A stretch of DNA of 64,000 bases. Origin: Candidatus Neomicrothrix sp. UBA2517 (GTDB lineage Bacteria > Actinomycetota > Acidimicrobiia > Acidimicrobiales > UBA8592). Where the stretch lies: positions 72,375 through 136,374 of the forward strand of contig DDNP01000028.1 in NCBI GenBank assembly GCA_002341185.1. Reading direction: 5' to 3'. Positions 18,853-27,859 of this stretch are shown piece by piece (the stretch's first letter is position 1; every line of letters starts with the position of its first letter). Below the pieces are notes generated by a model that worked only from the letters and a program-made list of their open reading frames with translations, made no database searches and was not told the origin of the DNA. The position numbers were made by a program, and so were the translations under genes.

Positions 18853-19359
18853 ATGCTGTTAATTGCATTAGCTATTTTATGGTTAGGGGCCGGTGTTTAT
18901 TGGCTACGAAACCGTATAACTGCTCCTTCATTTGCTCTTAGAAATACAACAAATCGGTTTCGCACGCCAAGACGTGCAAAAGCCGTCGTAGTCCCATTAC
19001 ATACTTCCCAACAATATTTGGGGAGCGGACTACAACCAGGACATTCGTTAGTTGAGCCACCGCTCGACGTAAGAGAAAAGGGGATAAATCCCATGGAACT
19101 GACAAGTGAACAAGCCCGTATTCGAAGAAGAAAAGTATTACTTGCTTTAGGAGGGACCGTCGTCTTTACGCTGCTATTAGCGGTAGTTGCAGGTGGAGGG
19201 TTCATAGCACTTCATTTCTTCGCTGATGCCTTACTTTTCCTATACGTATGGGCATTAGTTCAGTATCAACGCGAAATTGAACAAACGCGACGAGCGATAC
19301 TTCAACCAAGTGGATCAGCGACGTTAGATTTCGCAGCGACAGGAACTGACAGGATCTGA
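18853..19359 (+). CDS. GlpR/SepX-like actinobacterial membrane protein
   Basis: The 168-residue protein begins with a membrane helix (2-19), followed by WLRNR and an RNTTNRFRTPRR stretch, then a polar linker. A basic RIRRRKVLLALGG then leads into two closely spaced helices (about 95-116 and 117-135) ending in VQYQREIE. This order (N-terminal helix, WLR basic turn, TxRF element, linker, RRRK, helical hairpin) matches my memory of actinobacterial SepX/GlpR, a membrane protein of cell division and the receptor of the MoeA-like Glp. The position just after moeA-moaA-moaC supports this. The protein is shorter than those homologues. The call rests on layout, not on an alignment. Confidence 0.5.
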   Translation: MLLIALAILWLGAGVYWLRNRITAPSFALRNTTNRFRTPRRAKAVVVPLHTSQQYLGSGLQPGHSLVEPPLDVREKGINPMELTSEQARIRRRKVLLALGGTVVFTLLLAVVAGGGFIALHFFADALLFLYVWALVQYQREIEQTRRAILQPSGSATLDFAATGTDRI

Positions 19360-19394
19360 GCCCCATAAAGTCCTTTTCGGTAATCTAAATTAAT

Positions 19395-19469
<75 letters not shown>

Positions 19470-19479
19470 TCAAATAGCT

Positions 19480-21480
19480 TTGAGAGCTAGTTTGCCATTC
19501 CTAAGCTCAGACTATGCTGGGGAAGTGACTCAACTTTGGAAGCCATCAAAAGAAAGAATCGATAACACGCGATTAATGGATTTCGCTAACAAAGCTGAAT
19601 CCCATTTCAATATCCAACTTCCAAACTATGATGCTATACACAACTGGAGCATCAGTTCGCCAGAAGACTTTTGGCGATACGCCGCCAATTATCTAGGTCT
19701 CGCTGACGTAACAGAAAACGCACTTGTTGTAGATAGTGCGAGATTAGTAGACAGCATTTTTTTTCCCAACGAAACAATTAACGTAGCGCAAAAATTACTC
19801 AAGAAAAATGATCACAGCGATGCATTGATCTGGAAAAGTGAGCTCGGTCAACTTGAAAAATTATCATGGGCTGAACTCAATAATCAAGTTTCATCTCTTC
19901 AGCAGGGATTCAGAGAACTTGGAATCAAAAGTGGTGACTGTATCGCAGCATGGCTTCCTAACAGACCAGAGGCAATTGCTATATTGATCGCCGCTGCAAG
20001 CCTAGGAGCCACCTTCACATCAACGTCACCTGACTTTGGTGTGCAAGGCCTACTTGACCGTTTCACGCAAGTAGAACCCAAATTACTCTTCGTTACTGAC
20101 GGGTATTTCTATGGAGGAAAGTGGTTCTCACTGCAAGATAAAATTGATCACGTAGAGCACGGTCTTCCTTCTCTCAAGGAAACCATCGTCGTTCCCTACC
20201 CAAATAGCGACCAAAAGAAATCTAGAATACGCAACAAAAGCGAAAGAACCTCATGGCAAGAATTCACAGAAAAATATACACCCAAAGAAGTTGAATTCGA
20301 ATCACACGGCTTTAACCACCCCTTGTATGTGCTTTATTCCTCAGGAACAACCGGAAAACCCAAGTGCATAGTTCATAGGTCGGGAGGAGTTCTTCTAAAA
20401 CATTTAGCTGAACATGCGTTCCAATGCGACATAAAACCTGCAGATCGAGTCTTCTACTACACCACAACAGGATGGATGATGTGGAACTGGTTAGTATCCG
20501 CTCTTGGTTCCGAAGCAACGGTCATCCTTTATGATGGTTCACCATTTCACCCCACACCATCGACCTTATTCAATATGGTCGACGAGTTAGAAATAACACT
20601 TTTCGGGGTCTCTGCCAAATATATTGATGCTTGCGCTAATGCAGGTTTAGAACCCATTAGAACTCATAACCTTTCAACACTAAAAACAATATGTTCAACT
20701 GGATCAACCCTTATCCCCGAAAGTTTTGATTACGTATACGGTCAAATTAAACGAGATGTTCACCTCCAATCAATGTCCGGAGGAACCGATTTGTGCGGGT
20801 GCTTAGTAGCAGGAGACCCTACAGGCCCTGTGCACAAGGGAGAAATACAAAAGCCCGCTTTAGGAATGGATATAGAGATACTTGATGACAATGGGGCAAA
20901 AGTCCAGACTGAACAACAAGGGGAACTTGTATGCGCAAAACCCTTTCCGTCCATGCCGATTAAATTCTTAAACGATGTCACTGGTGATAAATACCAAGAT
21001 GCATACTTCAAAAAATTTCCTGGTAAATGGCACCAAGGAGATTTTGCAGAATGGACTTCAACAAATGGAATCATTATTCATGGGCGCTCAGACGCAACGC
21101 TAAACCCCGGAGGTGTCAGGATAGGAACGGCAGAAATATATGCAGTCGTGGACATCATGCCACAGGTCGTTGAAAGTGCCGTAATCAGCCAACAGTGGAA
21201 AGGGGATAGTCGGGTCATTCTTTTTGTCGTACTAGTTCAGAAACAAGTATTAGATAACAAACTACAAACAGAGATTAGATCTGAACTTCGCAAGCAAGCC
21301 TCGCCAAGGCATGTTCCAGACCTTATATTATCGGTTCCGGATTTACCCAAAACCCGAAGTGGAAAGCTTTCTGAACTTGCAATCAAGGCAGTGGTGGAAG
21401 AACAACCAGTTCAAAATACTGAAGCACTGGCGAACCCAGAGGCACTAGAATACTTTAAAAATGTAAAAGGGCTTCAATGA
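19480..21480 (+). CDS. Acetoacetyl-CoA synthetase
   Basis: Activates acetoacetate to acetoacetyl-CoA through an acyl-adenylate. The 666-residue ANL-family protein has the AACS N-terminal element LWKPSKERI, the P-loop LYSSGTTGKPKCIVHR (about 284-299), TTTGWMMWNW, the adenosine-binding GGTDLCGCL and the C-terminal lysine in KTRSGKLSE (about 625). The length suits AACS rather than the shorter fatty acyl-CoA ligases. The start is unsettled: TTG at 19480 is used here, TTG at 19492 or GTG at 19525 are alternatives, and homology begins before residue 18. It overlaps the CitE-like gene by 4 nt (ATGA), so the two are coupled. Confidence 0.85.
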   Translation: MRASLPFLSSDYAGEVTQLWKPSKERIDNTRLMDFANKAESHFNIQLPNYDAIHNWSISSPEDFWRYAANYLGLADVTENALVVDSARLVDSIFFPNETINVAQKLLKKNDHSDALIWKSELGQLEKLSWAELNNQVSSLQQGFRELGIKSGDCIAAWLPNRPEAIAILIAAASLGATFTSTSPDFGVQGLLDRFTQVEPKLLFVTDGYFYGGKWFSLQDKIDHVEHGLPSLKETIVVPYPNSDQKKSRIRNKSERTSWQEFTEKYTPKEVEFESHGFNHPLYVLYSSGTTGKPKCIVHRSGGVLLKHLAEHAFQCDIKPADRVFYYTTTGWMMWNWLVSALGSEATVILYDGSPFHPTPSTLFNMVDELEITLFGVSAKYIDACANAGLEPIRTHNLSTLKTICSTGSTLIPESFDYVYGQIKRDVHLQSMSGGTDLCGCLVAGDPTGPVHKGEIQKPALGMDIEILDDNGAKVQTEQQGELVCAKPFPSMPIKFLNDVTGDKYQDAYFKKFPGKWHQGDFAEWTSTNGIIIHGRSDATLNPGGVRIGTAEIYAVVDIMPQVVESAVISQQWKGDSRVILFVVLVQKQVLDNKLQTEIRSELRKQASPRHVPDLILSVPDLPKTRSGKLSELAIKAVVEEQPVQNTEALANPEALEYFKNVKGLQ

Positions 21481-22310
21481 CTGAAAAAATGCGGAGCATG
21501 CTTTTTGCTCCTGGGAATAAATTAGACCTACTCAAAAAAATTTCTAGAGTTCAACCAGATGTAGCTGTCATTGATTTTGAAGACGCAGTACCAAATTCAG
21601 AAAAGGTCGTAGCCAGAGCGAATCTCATAAAATATACGCAAGATGCAATCAATCTAGATCTCACAATTTTTGTTCGTGTAAACCCAACATTGTCCGAGTA
21701 CTTCGAAAATGATCTTCAATCGCTCCCTCCACAAGTAACTGGCATCATAATTCCCAAAGTAAGCAATGCCGAAGACGTAGAAAAAGCTGAGGAAGCCTTT
21801 GAACGGAACTCAGTGAATGCGAAAATGTTGGTTGGGATAGAGACAGTGAACGGACTCGTAGCGCTTAATGATATCTTCGCTAAAGAATCAGTAGTCGGAG
21901 CATATTTCGGAGCTGAGGATTACATCCATGACCTAGGCGGAGTGCGAACTCAGGGCAATAATGAAGTCCTCTACGCAAGAAGCCAGATGGGAATTAGTAG
22001 TCGCATATTTGGTGTGCCGGTAATTGACCAAATTGTTGCAGATTTTTCAGATAACGAAAGATTTATTAGGGAAGCCCAAGAAGCTAAATCACTCGGTTTC
22101 GCTGGGAAGCTTTGTATACACCCTTCACAAGTACCTCTATCAAACCAATCATTTTCACCAACGACAGAGGAAATCGTGAAGGCTATAGAACTTCTGAAGG
22201 TCTACGACCGTGCAGTTGAAGAAGGAACAGCCTCGGTTGTATTCGAAGGCCAAATGGTAGATGAAGCGCTAGCAAAGCAAGCAAGAAGCATCCTCGACCT
22301 TAAAGAATAA
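21477..22310 (+). CDS. HpcH/HpaI-family CoA-ester lyase (CitE-like)
   Basis: The 277-residue TIM-barrel protein has RSMLFAPGN at the start, DFEDAVP (about 36-42), the carboxylate-binding Arg in FVRVNP, GIETVNG, and AEDYIHDLGGVRT (about 145-157) with the metal-binding Glu/Asp. Its length and motifs fit the CitE-like branch that includes malyl-CoA, citramalyl-CoA and beta-methylmalyl-CoA lyases/thioesterases; the exact substrate cannot be read. It is translationally coupled to acetoacetyl-CoA synthetase, which suggests that both act in a small CoA-ester catabolic route. The C-terminal Cys of citrate lyase complexes and their partner subunits are absent. Confidence 0.8.
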   Translation: MTEKMRSMLFAPGNKLDLLKKISRVQPDVAVIDFEDAVPNSEKVVARANLIKYTQDAINLDLTIFVRVNPTLSEYFENDLQSLPPQVTGIIIPKVSNAEDVEKAEEAFERNSVNAKMLVGIETVNGLVALNDIFAKESVVGAYFGAEDYIHDLGGVRTQGNNEVLYARSQMGISSRIFGVPVIDQIVADFSDNERFIREAQEAKSLGFAGKLCIHPSQVPLSNQSFSPTTEEIVKAIELLKVYDRAVEEGTASVVFEGQMVDEALAKQARSILDLKE

Positions 22311-23174
22311 TCAATCCTCTTTACCTCGAAAAAGAATTGCGAATATTATCAAACCAATTCCAATGGCCTCTCCAACAGATGCTTTTTGCTGAAGTGCGAC
22401 GAAACCAACACATGCTGCTGTGGCAGGCAGTAATGACTGTAAAAAAGCAAACCTAGTCTTAGATATCCTTCTCAGAACAACCTGATCGATCCCATAAGGA
22501 ATTACATTTCCCAAAATACCAGTTGATAGCGCAACTAAAATTAGCCAAGGTGAATGAACAGCCTTCCCTATTGAAGAAATTCCTATCGGAGCAATCATTA
22601 AACCTCCAATCAGCATCCCAACTCCCAATCCATCTAAGTGAGCACCAGACCGAGCGACTCTACTTCCCAATACGATATAAAGTCCCCATAAGCCACCAGC
22701 GGAGATCGCCAGAAGAACCCCCACGAGTGTGCCTTCAGCAGTCACCTGGGCAAGAAGAAAAACCCCCAAACTTGCGCTAAAAAGCGACGCGATATTTGCG
22801 CATGACCTATTGCCAATAGCAGCAATAGTAATCGGGCCTATAAACTCAATCGCCACAGCATTTCCCAATGGAAGATTATTAATAGCTAAATAGAAACAAA
22901 GATTCATGCAAGCCAAAACAATTCCAAATAACGATGTCCAAACTAAGTCGAGTTCTTGCCTCGAACGCTTCCAACTTTGCCTTAAAGCAATAATAAAAAT
23001 TGCAGCCCCAATCACCCTTAAAGTGGCAACCAAACTCGTACCCACACGATCAAAAAGACTATAAGCAAGAGCTGCACCTAGATATTGAGAAATAGCACCG
23101 CAAACAAATAGAAATTCGGGTGAAGAAGAAGACGTAAAACCGTTAATAAGGTTCCTGTAGTGCTGAGAACTCAT
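22311..23174 (-). CDS. DMT-superfamily permease (EamA, RhtA-like)
   Basis: The polytopic protein has about ten helices in two EamA repeats and landmarks AVAIEFIGPITIAAIGNR and LSTGILGNVIPYGIDQVVLRRI, typical of the RhtA/YddG exporter branch for amino acids and related solutes. I place the start at 23174 (MSSQHYRN). The open frame continues to 23258, but that extension would run through the dapD start region and has a non-membrane composition. The substrate is unknown. Confidence 0.75.
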   Translation of the reverse strand: MSSQHYRNLINGFTSSSSPEFLFVCGAISQYLGAALAYSLFDRVGTSLVATLRVIGAAIFIIALRQSWKRSRQELDLVWTSLFGIVLACMNLCFYLAINNLPLGNAVAIEFIGPITIAAIGNRSCANIASLFSASLGVFLLAQVTAEGTLVGVLLAISAGGLWGLYIVLGSRVARSGAHLDGLGVGMLIGGLMIAPIGISSIGKAVHSPWLILVALSTGILGNVIPYGIDQVVLRRISKTRFAFLQSLLPATAACVGFVALQQKASVGEAIGIGLIIFAILFRGKED

Positions 23175-23231
23175 CCAGATAACGGTAGCCCAAACGACCC
23201 AAGCATCCCATTTACCGCTAACGTCGTTTCT

Positions 23232-24371
23232 ATGAAAGAAATAGAAAGTCTCGAACAATTAAAAGAACACCAAGAAGAACTTGAAAATAGCCTAGGAAAC
23301 TATGTGGCACCATTCTCGTTTGGTATTGGTCTTGCAAGAAAAAGCAGTAATGGAAATATATTGGATGTCTGGTACCCAGCGCCCCAGCTAGATTCTGATC
23401 CCTATACATGCGCCGTTCTAGCTCACGAAACTAAATGGGATGGAAAGACCAACTCATACGAACTCAATGAAGCGAGTCTTAAGAATATTCAAGCCTCACT
23501 TACATCAGCATTAAAGAAGATCTCCTACCAAGAGGAAACAATGCAGATTATGGACTACATAACGGATGCAACTCTCAAAAGGGAGTCTATAAACGGTGCA
23601 TGGACAGTTGTCGTGACTTTCATTGCAGACCGATCAGATGACCCAATTAATGCCATAGACAGCTACCTTCGGTTACACCTTCTTTCTGCCAGGCTCGTTC
23701 AACCTAACACTATCAACCTTTCAGGAATCTTCGGAAAACTCGTAAACTGTGTTTGGACTAATCTGGGGCCATTTGAGGTAACAGACTTTAAGGCACAGAA
23801 ACTTTCACTCATCGCAGACGGTAAAGAGATATTCGTGCACGGTGTTGATAAATTCCCGCGAATGACCGACTATGTCATCCCGTCGGGTGTCCGAATAGCC
23901 GACGCTAACAGAGTAAGGCTTGGTGCACATCTTTCAGATGGTACAACGATCATGCATGAAGGATTTTGTAATTTTAATGCTGGGACGCTAGGTGCGTCAA
24001 TGGTCGAGGGTCGTATATCGGCAGGAGTGATAGTCGGGGATGGCTCAGACATTGGCGGAGGAGCCTCAATAATGGGAACTCTTTCAGGTGGCGGAACTGA
24101 AGTAATATCAATTGGTCAAAATTGCCTTCTTGGGGCTGAATCTGGAATTGGTATCTCTCTTGGAGATAATTGTGTTGTTGAAGCCGGCTTGTATGTAACT
24201 GCAGGAACGCTTGTGAGCGTGCCAGATGGTTCAACTGTGAAAGCTAAATTACTCTCAGGGAAAGATAATCTTCTTTTCAGGCGGAATTCAACAACTGGAG
24301 TAGTGGAGGTTCTTCTTCGTGGTGAGAACTCAAGTTGGCAAGGCCTCAACGAGGAACTTCATGACAATTAA
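23232..24371 (+). CDS. dapD: Tetrahydrodipicolinate N-succinyltransferase, actinobacterial type
   Basis: Succinylates tetrahydrodipicolinate in lysine/meso-diaminopimelate synthesis. The C-terminal half is a left-handed beta-helix of hexapeptide repeats, containing RMTDYVIPSGVRIADANRV, GTTIMHEGFCNFNAGTLG, MVEGRISAGVIVG and ISIGQNCLLGAESGIGISL, as in the mycobacterial DapD rather than the E. coli enzyme. The start at 23232 (MKEIESLEQL) gives 380 residues. A GTG at 23160 would add 24 residues and overlap the divergent DMT gene, so I prefer the shorter form, although it has no clear ribosome binding site. Confidence 0.88.
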   Translation: MKEIESLEQLKEHQEELENSLGNYVAPFSFGIGLARKSSNGNILDVWYPAPQLDSDPYTCAVLAHETKWDGKTNSYELNEASLKNIQASLTSALKKISYQEETMQIMDYITDATLKRESINGAWTVVVTFIADRSDDPINAIDSYLRLHLLSARLVQPNTINLSGIFGKLVNCVWTNLGPFEVTDFKAQKLSLIADGKEIFVHGVDKFPRMTDYVIPSGVRIADANRVRLGAHLSDGTTIMHEGFCNFNAGTLGASMVEGRISAGVIVGDGSDIGGGASIMGTLSGGGTEVISIGQNCLLGAESGIGISLGDNCVVEAGLYVTAGTLVSVPDGSTVKAKLLSGKDNLLFRRNSTTGVVEVLLRGENSSWQGLNEELHDN

Positions 24372-24385
24372 TAGTTACTAAAGTT

Positions 24386-25372
24386 ATGGTCAGTCTCAAA
24401 GAGCTAGGGTGGGAAAATTATATAAACCGACTAAATTTAGCGACTATATCAAATGCTGTTGGAAGAGTCCGCCGCGTTGATAGAGGCGAGGTTGACGTAC
24501 TTACTCCCAGCGGGGAAATCAGAGCATTCTCAGATAGTCGAAGAGCAAAGTCAATAACTGCCCCAGTTACAGGAGATTGGGTAAAAGTATTTACAGACCC
24601 TGAGCAAGGCTACGTTATAGATTCGGTACTTCCCAGGTACTCCCAAATTATTAGGCGAGATCCTGCTGAGATGGAACGACCACAAGTTCTAGCCACAAAC
24701 GTAGATGTAGTTGCAATAGTTTTGTCTGCTGATCGGCCAATAAATATCGCCCGTATCGAGCGCCTCTTGATCCTTGCTGCGACTAGCGAAACAAAGGCAG
24801 TGCTGATACTAACGAAAGCAGATTATGGAATTCCGGAGGAGTGGGCAGAAATCGTAGACGAATTGCACAACGTGCAGCACCTCGAAACAAGTGCTTTCCT
24901 TGGGTCAGGAGAATCCGGAATACGTGATCTACTTGATCAGAACCAAACGCTGGTCTTGCTTGGTGAGTCAGGCGTGGGAAAATCTACACTCGTCAATTAT
25001 CTTGCTGGACAAGAAATTCAAGAAACCAAAGAAGTTCGCCTCAAAGATAAAAAAGGTAGGCACACAACCACTGCCCGAGAAATGATTCTCATTCCATCAG
25101 GTGGGATAATTATTGACACTCCTGGAATACGAGGAGTTGGCTTGTGGGACTCAGAGGAGGGAATCGATACAGTCTTCCACTCAATATCCTCCGCTCGGCG
25201 GAATTGTCGATTTAAAGATTGCACTCATAAAACTGAACCACACTGTGCGGTGCAAGAAGCTGTCAGAGAAGGCCGAATTAACGATCAAAAACTTGAGCGT
25301 TATCAAAGACTTGTAGATGAGATTAGAGAACAAACTGAAATAAGGAATAGGCAAAACAGAAAGCCTCAATAG
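24386..25372 (+). CDS. rsgA: Ribosome small subunit-dependent GTPase A
   Basis: Circularly permuted GTPase that helps 30S subunit maturation. In order the 328-residue protein has an OB fold (about 15-90), NVDVVAIVLSADRP, the G4-like LTKAD (about 143-147), the P-loop GESGVGKST (about 192-200), the switch region KGRHTTTARE, DTPGIRG, and a C-terminal zinc site CRFKDCTHKTEPHC (about 273-286). It starts 14 nt after dapD. Confidence 0.95.
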   Translation: MVSLKELGWENYINRLNLATISNAVGRVRRVDRGEVDVLTPSGEIRAFSDSRRAKSITAPVTGDWVKVFTDPEQGYVIDSVLPRYSQIIRRDPAEMERPQVLATNVDVVAIVLSADRPINIARIERLLILAATSETKAVLILTKADYGIPEEWAEIVDELHNVQHLETSAFLGSGESGIRDLLDQNQTLVLLGESGVGKSTLVNYLAGQEIQETKEVRLKDKKGRHTTTAREMILIPSGGIIIDTPGIRGVGLWDSEEGIDTVFHSISSARRNCRFKDCTHKTEPHCAVQEAVREGRINDQKLERYQRLVDEIREQTEIRNRQNRKPQ

Positions 25373-25407
25373 TAACCTAAACAGGAGAACACTAACAAGA
25401 GCTATTT

Positions 25408-26616
25408 ATGGATTTCACCTATTCAAAAGAAGAAAGTCAATTTGTTGATGAAGTTCGTACGTGGTTAGGTGAACACATTGTTGGAGATTTTGTTTCCTTA
25501 AGAGGGAAAGGCCTGACAGGTCATGATGATGTTCCAGCAGAACTTCAAATTGAATGGGAAAAGGAATTAGCAAAGGGTGGCTGGCTAGGAATAGATTTCC
25601 CTAAATCTATTGGGGGAAGAGAATGTTCGCTCGTTGAACAAGTTCTATTTCACAAAACCTATGTCGAAGCGCGCGCACCTGGAAGGATACCCAATATGGG
25701 CGTTACCCTCTTGGGGCCTACTATCATGGCATTTGGAACAGAAGAACAACAGAGAAGGTTCATTCCGCCGATTCTTTCGGGAGAAGAACTCTGGTGTCAG
25801 GGCTACAGCGAACCTGATGCAGGTTCTGATCTGTCAAATGTGAATACAAAAGCCGAGCTGGACGGAGATGAGTGGGTTCTAAACGGACAGAAAGTTTGGA
25901 CATCTTTGGCACAGTTTGCTGATTGGATTTTCGTTGTGGCACGAACAGGGAAAGGAACAAAAAAACACAAAGGGCTTAGCTATCTTCTCGTTCCCATGGA
26001 ACAGGCCGGAGTTTCTATTCGCCCCATTATCCAATTAACAGGTGGAGCTGAATTTAACGAGACATTTTTTAATAATGCGAGGACAACCAAAGAAAATATC
26101 GTTGGCGAAGAAGGCGATGGTTGGAAAGTCGCCATGGGAACTTTGTCGTTCGAACGCGGAGCCTCAACGTTGGGACAACAAGTAAGCTTTCGCCAGGAGC
26201 TAGATGAGTTACTAACAGAGGCAAAATTTTCAGGTAAATGGGATGACCCGATAGTAAGACAGCAACTAGTGGATTCCTATATTGGACTTGAAGTCCTTCG
26301 TTATAACCAACTGAGAATGCTTACCGCACTGGCAGCGGATGGGGTACCTGGAGCTGAACAGAGCATCGGGAAATTGTATTGGGCTTCATGGCACCGACAG
26401 TTGGGTGAACTTTGGATGTTAATCAGAGGAACATCAGGGATGGTTGCTTCTAATGGACATACCGGCTTTGAAGGAAAAGATTACTCTCTAGACCGAGAAC
26501 AAAGAACGTTTTTATATAGCCGAGCTCACACGATTTATGGCGGTAGCAATCAAATCCAAAGAAACATAATAGGGGAAAGGGTGCTTGGGTTACCGAAAGA
26601 GCCTAAGAGCAACTAG
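25408..26616 (+). CDS. Acyl-CoA dehydrogenase
   Basis: FAD-dependent alpha,beta-oxidation of an acyl-CoA. The 402-residue protein shows FAD/substrate contacts in WCQGYSEPDAGSDLSNV (about 129-145) and GQKVWTSLAQFADW, then LSFERGA and the C-terminal TIYGGSNQIQRNIIGERVLGLP. The position that is the catalytic Glu in medium-chain-type enzymes (IYEGT) is Gly here, as in several actinobacterial FadE groups where the base lies elsewhere. It opens a run of acyl-CoA genes with the thiolase 73 nt downstream of its stop. Confidence 0.88.
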   Translation: MDFTYSKEESQFVDEVRTWLGEHIVGDFVSLRGKGLTGHDDVPAELQIEWEKELAKGGWLGIDFPKSIGGRECSLVEQVLFHKTYVEARAPGRIPNMGVTLLGPTIMAFGTEEQQRRFIPPILSGEELWCQGYSEPDAGSDLSNVNTKAELDGDEWVLNGQKVWTSLAQFADWIFVVARTGKGTKKHKGLSYLLVPMEQAGVSIRPIIQLTGGAEFNETFFNNARTTKENIVGEEGDGWKVAMGTLSFERGASTLGQQVSFRQELDELLTEAKFSGKWDDPIVRQQLVDSYIGLEVLRYNQLRMLTALAADGVPGAEQSIGKLYWASWHRQLGELWMLIRGTSGMVASNGHTGFEGKDYSLDREQRTFLYSRAHTIYGGSNQIQRNIIGERVLGLPKEPKSN

Positions 26617-26689
26617 TCTCTGGAATCACTAACGAACCCCAAAACACTGCTGGTAAAGTAACATGGAGGGGAAATACGAGAGGAAACAA

Positions 26690-27859
26690 ATGAGCGAAGC
26701 CTACATCATTGATGCAGTGAGAACACCCGTTGGCCGAAGAGGGGGCGGACTCTCCGAAGTGCACCCAGCGGACCTAGGGGCACACGCAATAAAGGGGCTC
26801 CTTAACAGAACAGGCTTAGACCCGCTCGCTGTCGATGATGTGATAATGGGCTGTCTTGATAATATGGGCCCACAGGCAGGGGATATTGCCAGAACTGCTT
26901 GGCTTGCGGCCGGGATGCCAGAGTCAGTTCCAGGTGTGACAGTTGATCGTCAATGTGGCTCAGGTCAACAAGCTGTGAGTTTCGCTGCCATGGGAGTTAT
27001 GTCTGGGGTTCAAGATCTCGTTGTCGCAGGTGGAATACAGAACATGAGCCTAATCCCAATAGGGTCTGCCATGGATGTCATGGGTCATGAAAGTATTGGC
27101 CGACCTGAAATTGAAGACCCATTTACTACCTCGAGTGGCTGGGTGGACAGGTACGGAACACAAGAAGTCTCTCAATTTAGGGGAGCTGAACTAATCGCAA
27201 AAAAATGGGATCTTACCAGAGAACAATTAGAAGAGTTCGCTTTAGAATCGCATGAACGAGCTGCCCGAGCACAAGACGAAGGGCGATTTGATAACGAAAT
27301 TCTTCCATTTGGCGAAATTCAAAGCGACGAAGGTGTCCGGCGGGGGACCACGCTAGAGAAGATGGCTCAACTATCAACGTTGGAAGAAGGGGGAGTCATA
27401 ACAGCTGCCGTAGCTAGTCAGATTTCAGATGGAGCCGTAGCCCTTCTAATTGCTGGCGAACAAGCCGTAAAAGATCACGGACTTAAACCACGTGCCCGAA
27501 TCCATCATATGAGCGCAAGGGGCGATGACCCTATTTATATGCTCACAGGGCCCATACCTGCGACAGAGTACGCATTTCAAAAGACCGGAATGAATCCAGA
27601 CGATATTGATTTATTTGAGTGCAATGAAGCATTTGCGCCTGTGCCATTGGTTTGGATGCGAGAACATGATATACCTCACGAAAAAGTCAATGTTAACGGA
27701 GGAGCTATCGCTCTTGGACATCCATTAGGATGTACAGGCGGGCGATTAATGACCACGCTCTTAAATGAATTAGAAAGAACGGGCGGTCGCTATGGGTTGC
27801 AAACTATGTGTGAAGGTGGCGGTCAAGCAAACGTAACAATTATTGAGGCATTGTCGTAA
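26690..27859 (+). CDS. Acetyl-CoA C-acyltransferase (thiolase)
   Basis: Thiolytic cleavage or Claisen condensation of acyl-CoA. From the start at 26690 (MSEAYIID, GAGAGG 6 nt upstream) the protein has 389 residues, the usual size. It shows DRQCGSGQQAVSFA (nucleophilic Cys about 88), ECNEAFAPVPL and GGAIALGHPLGCTGGR with the catalytic His and the second Cys. An in-frame ATG at 26663 would add nine residues without a ribosome binding site. It forms a beta-oxidation pair with the dehydrogenase upstream. Confidence 0.9.
   Translation: MSEAYIIDAVRTPVGRRGGGLSEVHPADLGAHAIKGLLNRTGLDPLAVDDVIMGCLDNMGPQAGDIARTAWLAAGMPESVPGVTVDRQCGSGQQAVSFAAMGVMSGVQDLVVAGGIQNMSLIPIGSAMDVMGHESIGRPEIEDPFTTSSGWVDRYGTQEVSQFRGAELIAKKWDLTREQLEEFALESHERAARAQDEGRFDNEILPFGEIQSDEGVRRGTTLEKMAQLSTLEEGGVITAAVASQISDGAVALLIAGEQAVKDHGLKPRARIHHMSARGDDPIYMLTGPIPATEYAFQKTGMNPDDIDLFECNEAFAPVPLVWMREHDIPHEKVNVNGGAIALGHPLGCTGGRLMTTLLNELERTGGRYGLQTMCEGGGQANVTIIEALS

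Noticed and set aside
22311..23258. DMT permease extended to 23258.
   Set aside because: The extension would cover the dapD start region and is not hydrophobic in the way of the family; the ATG at 23174 is sufficient.
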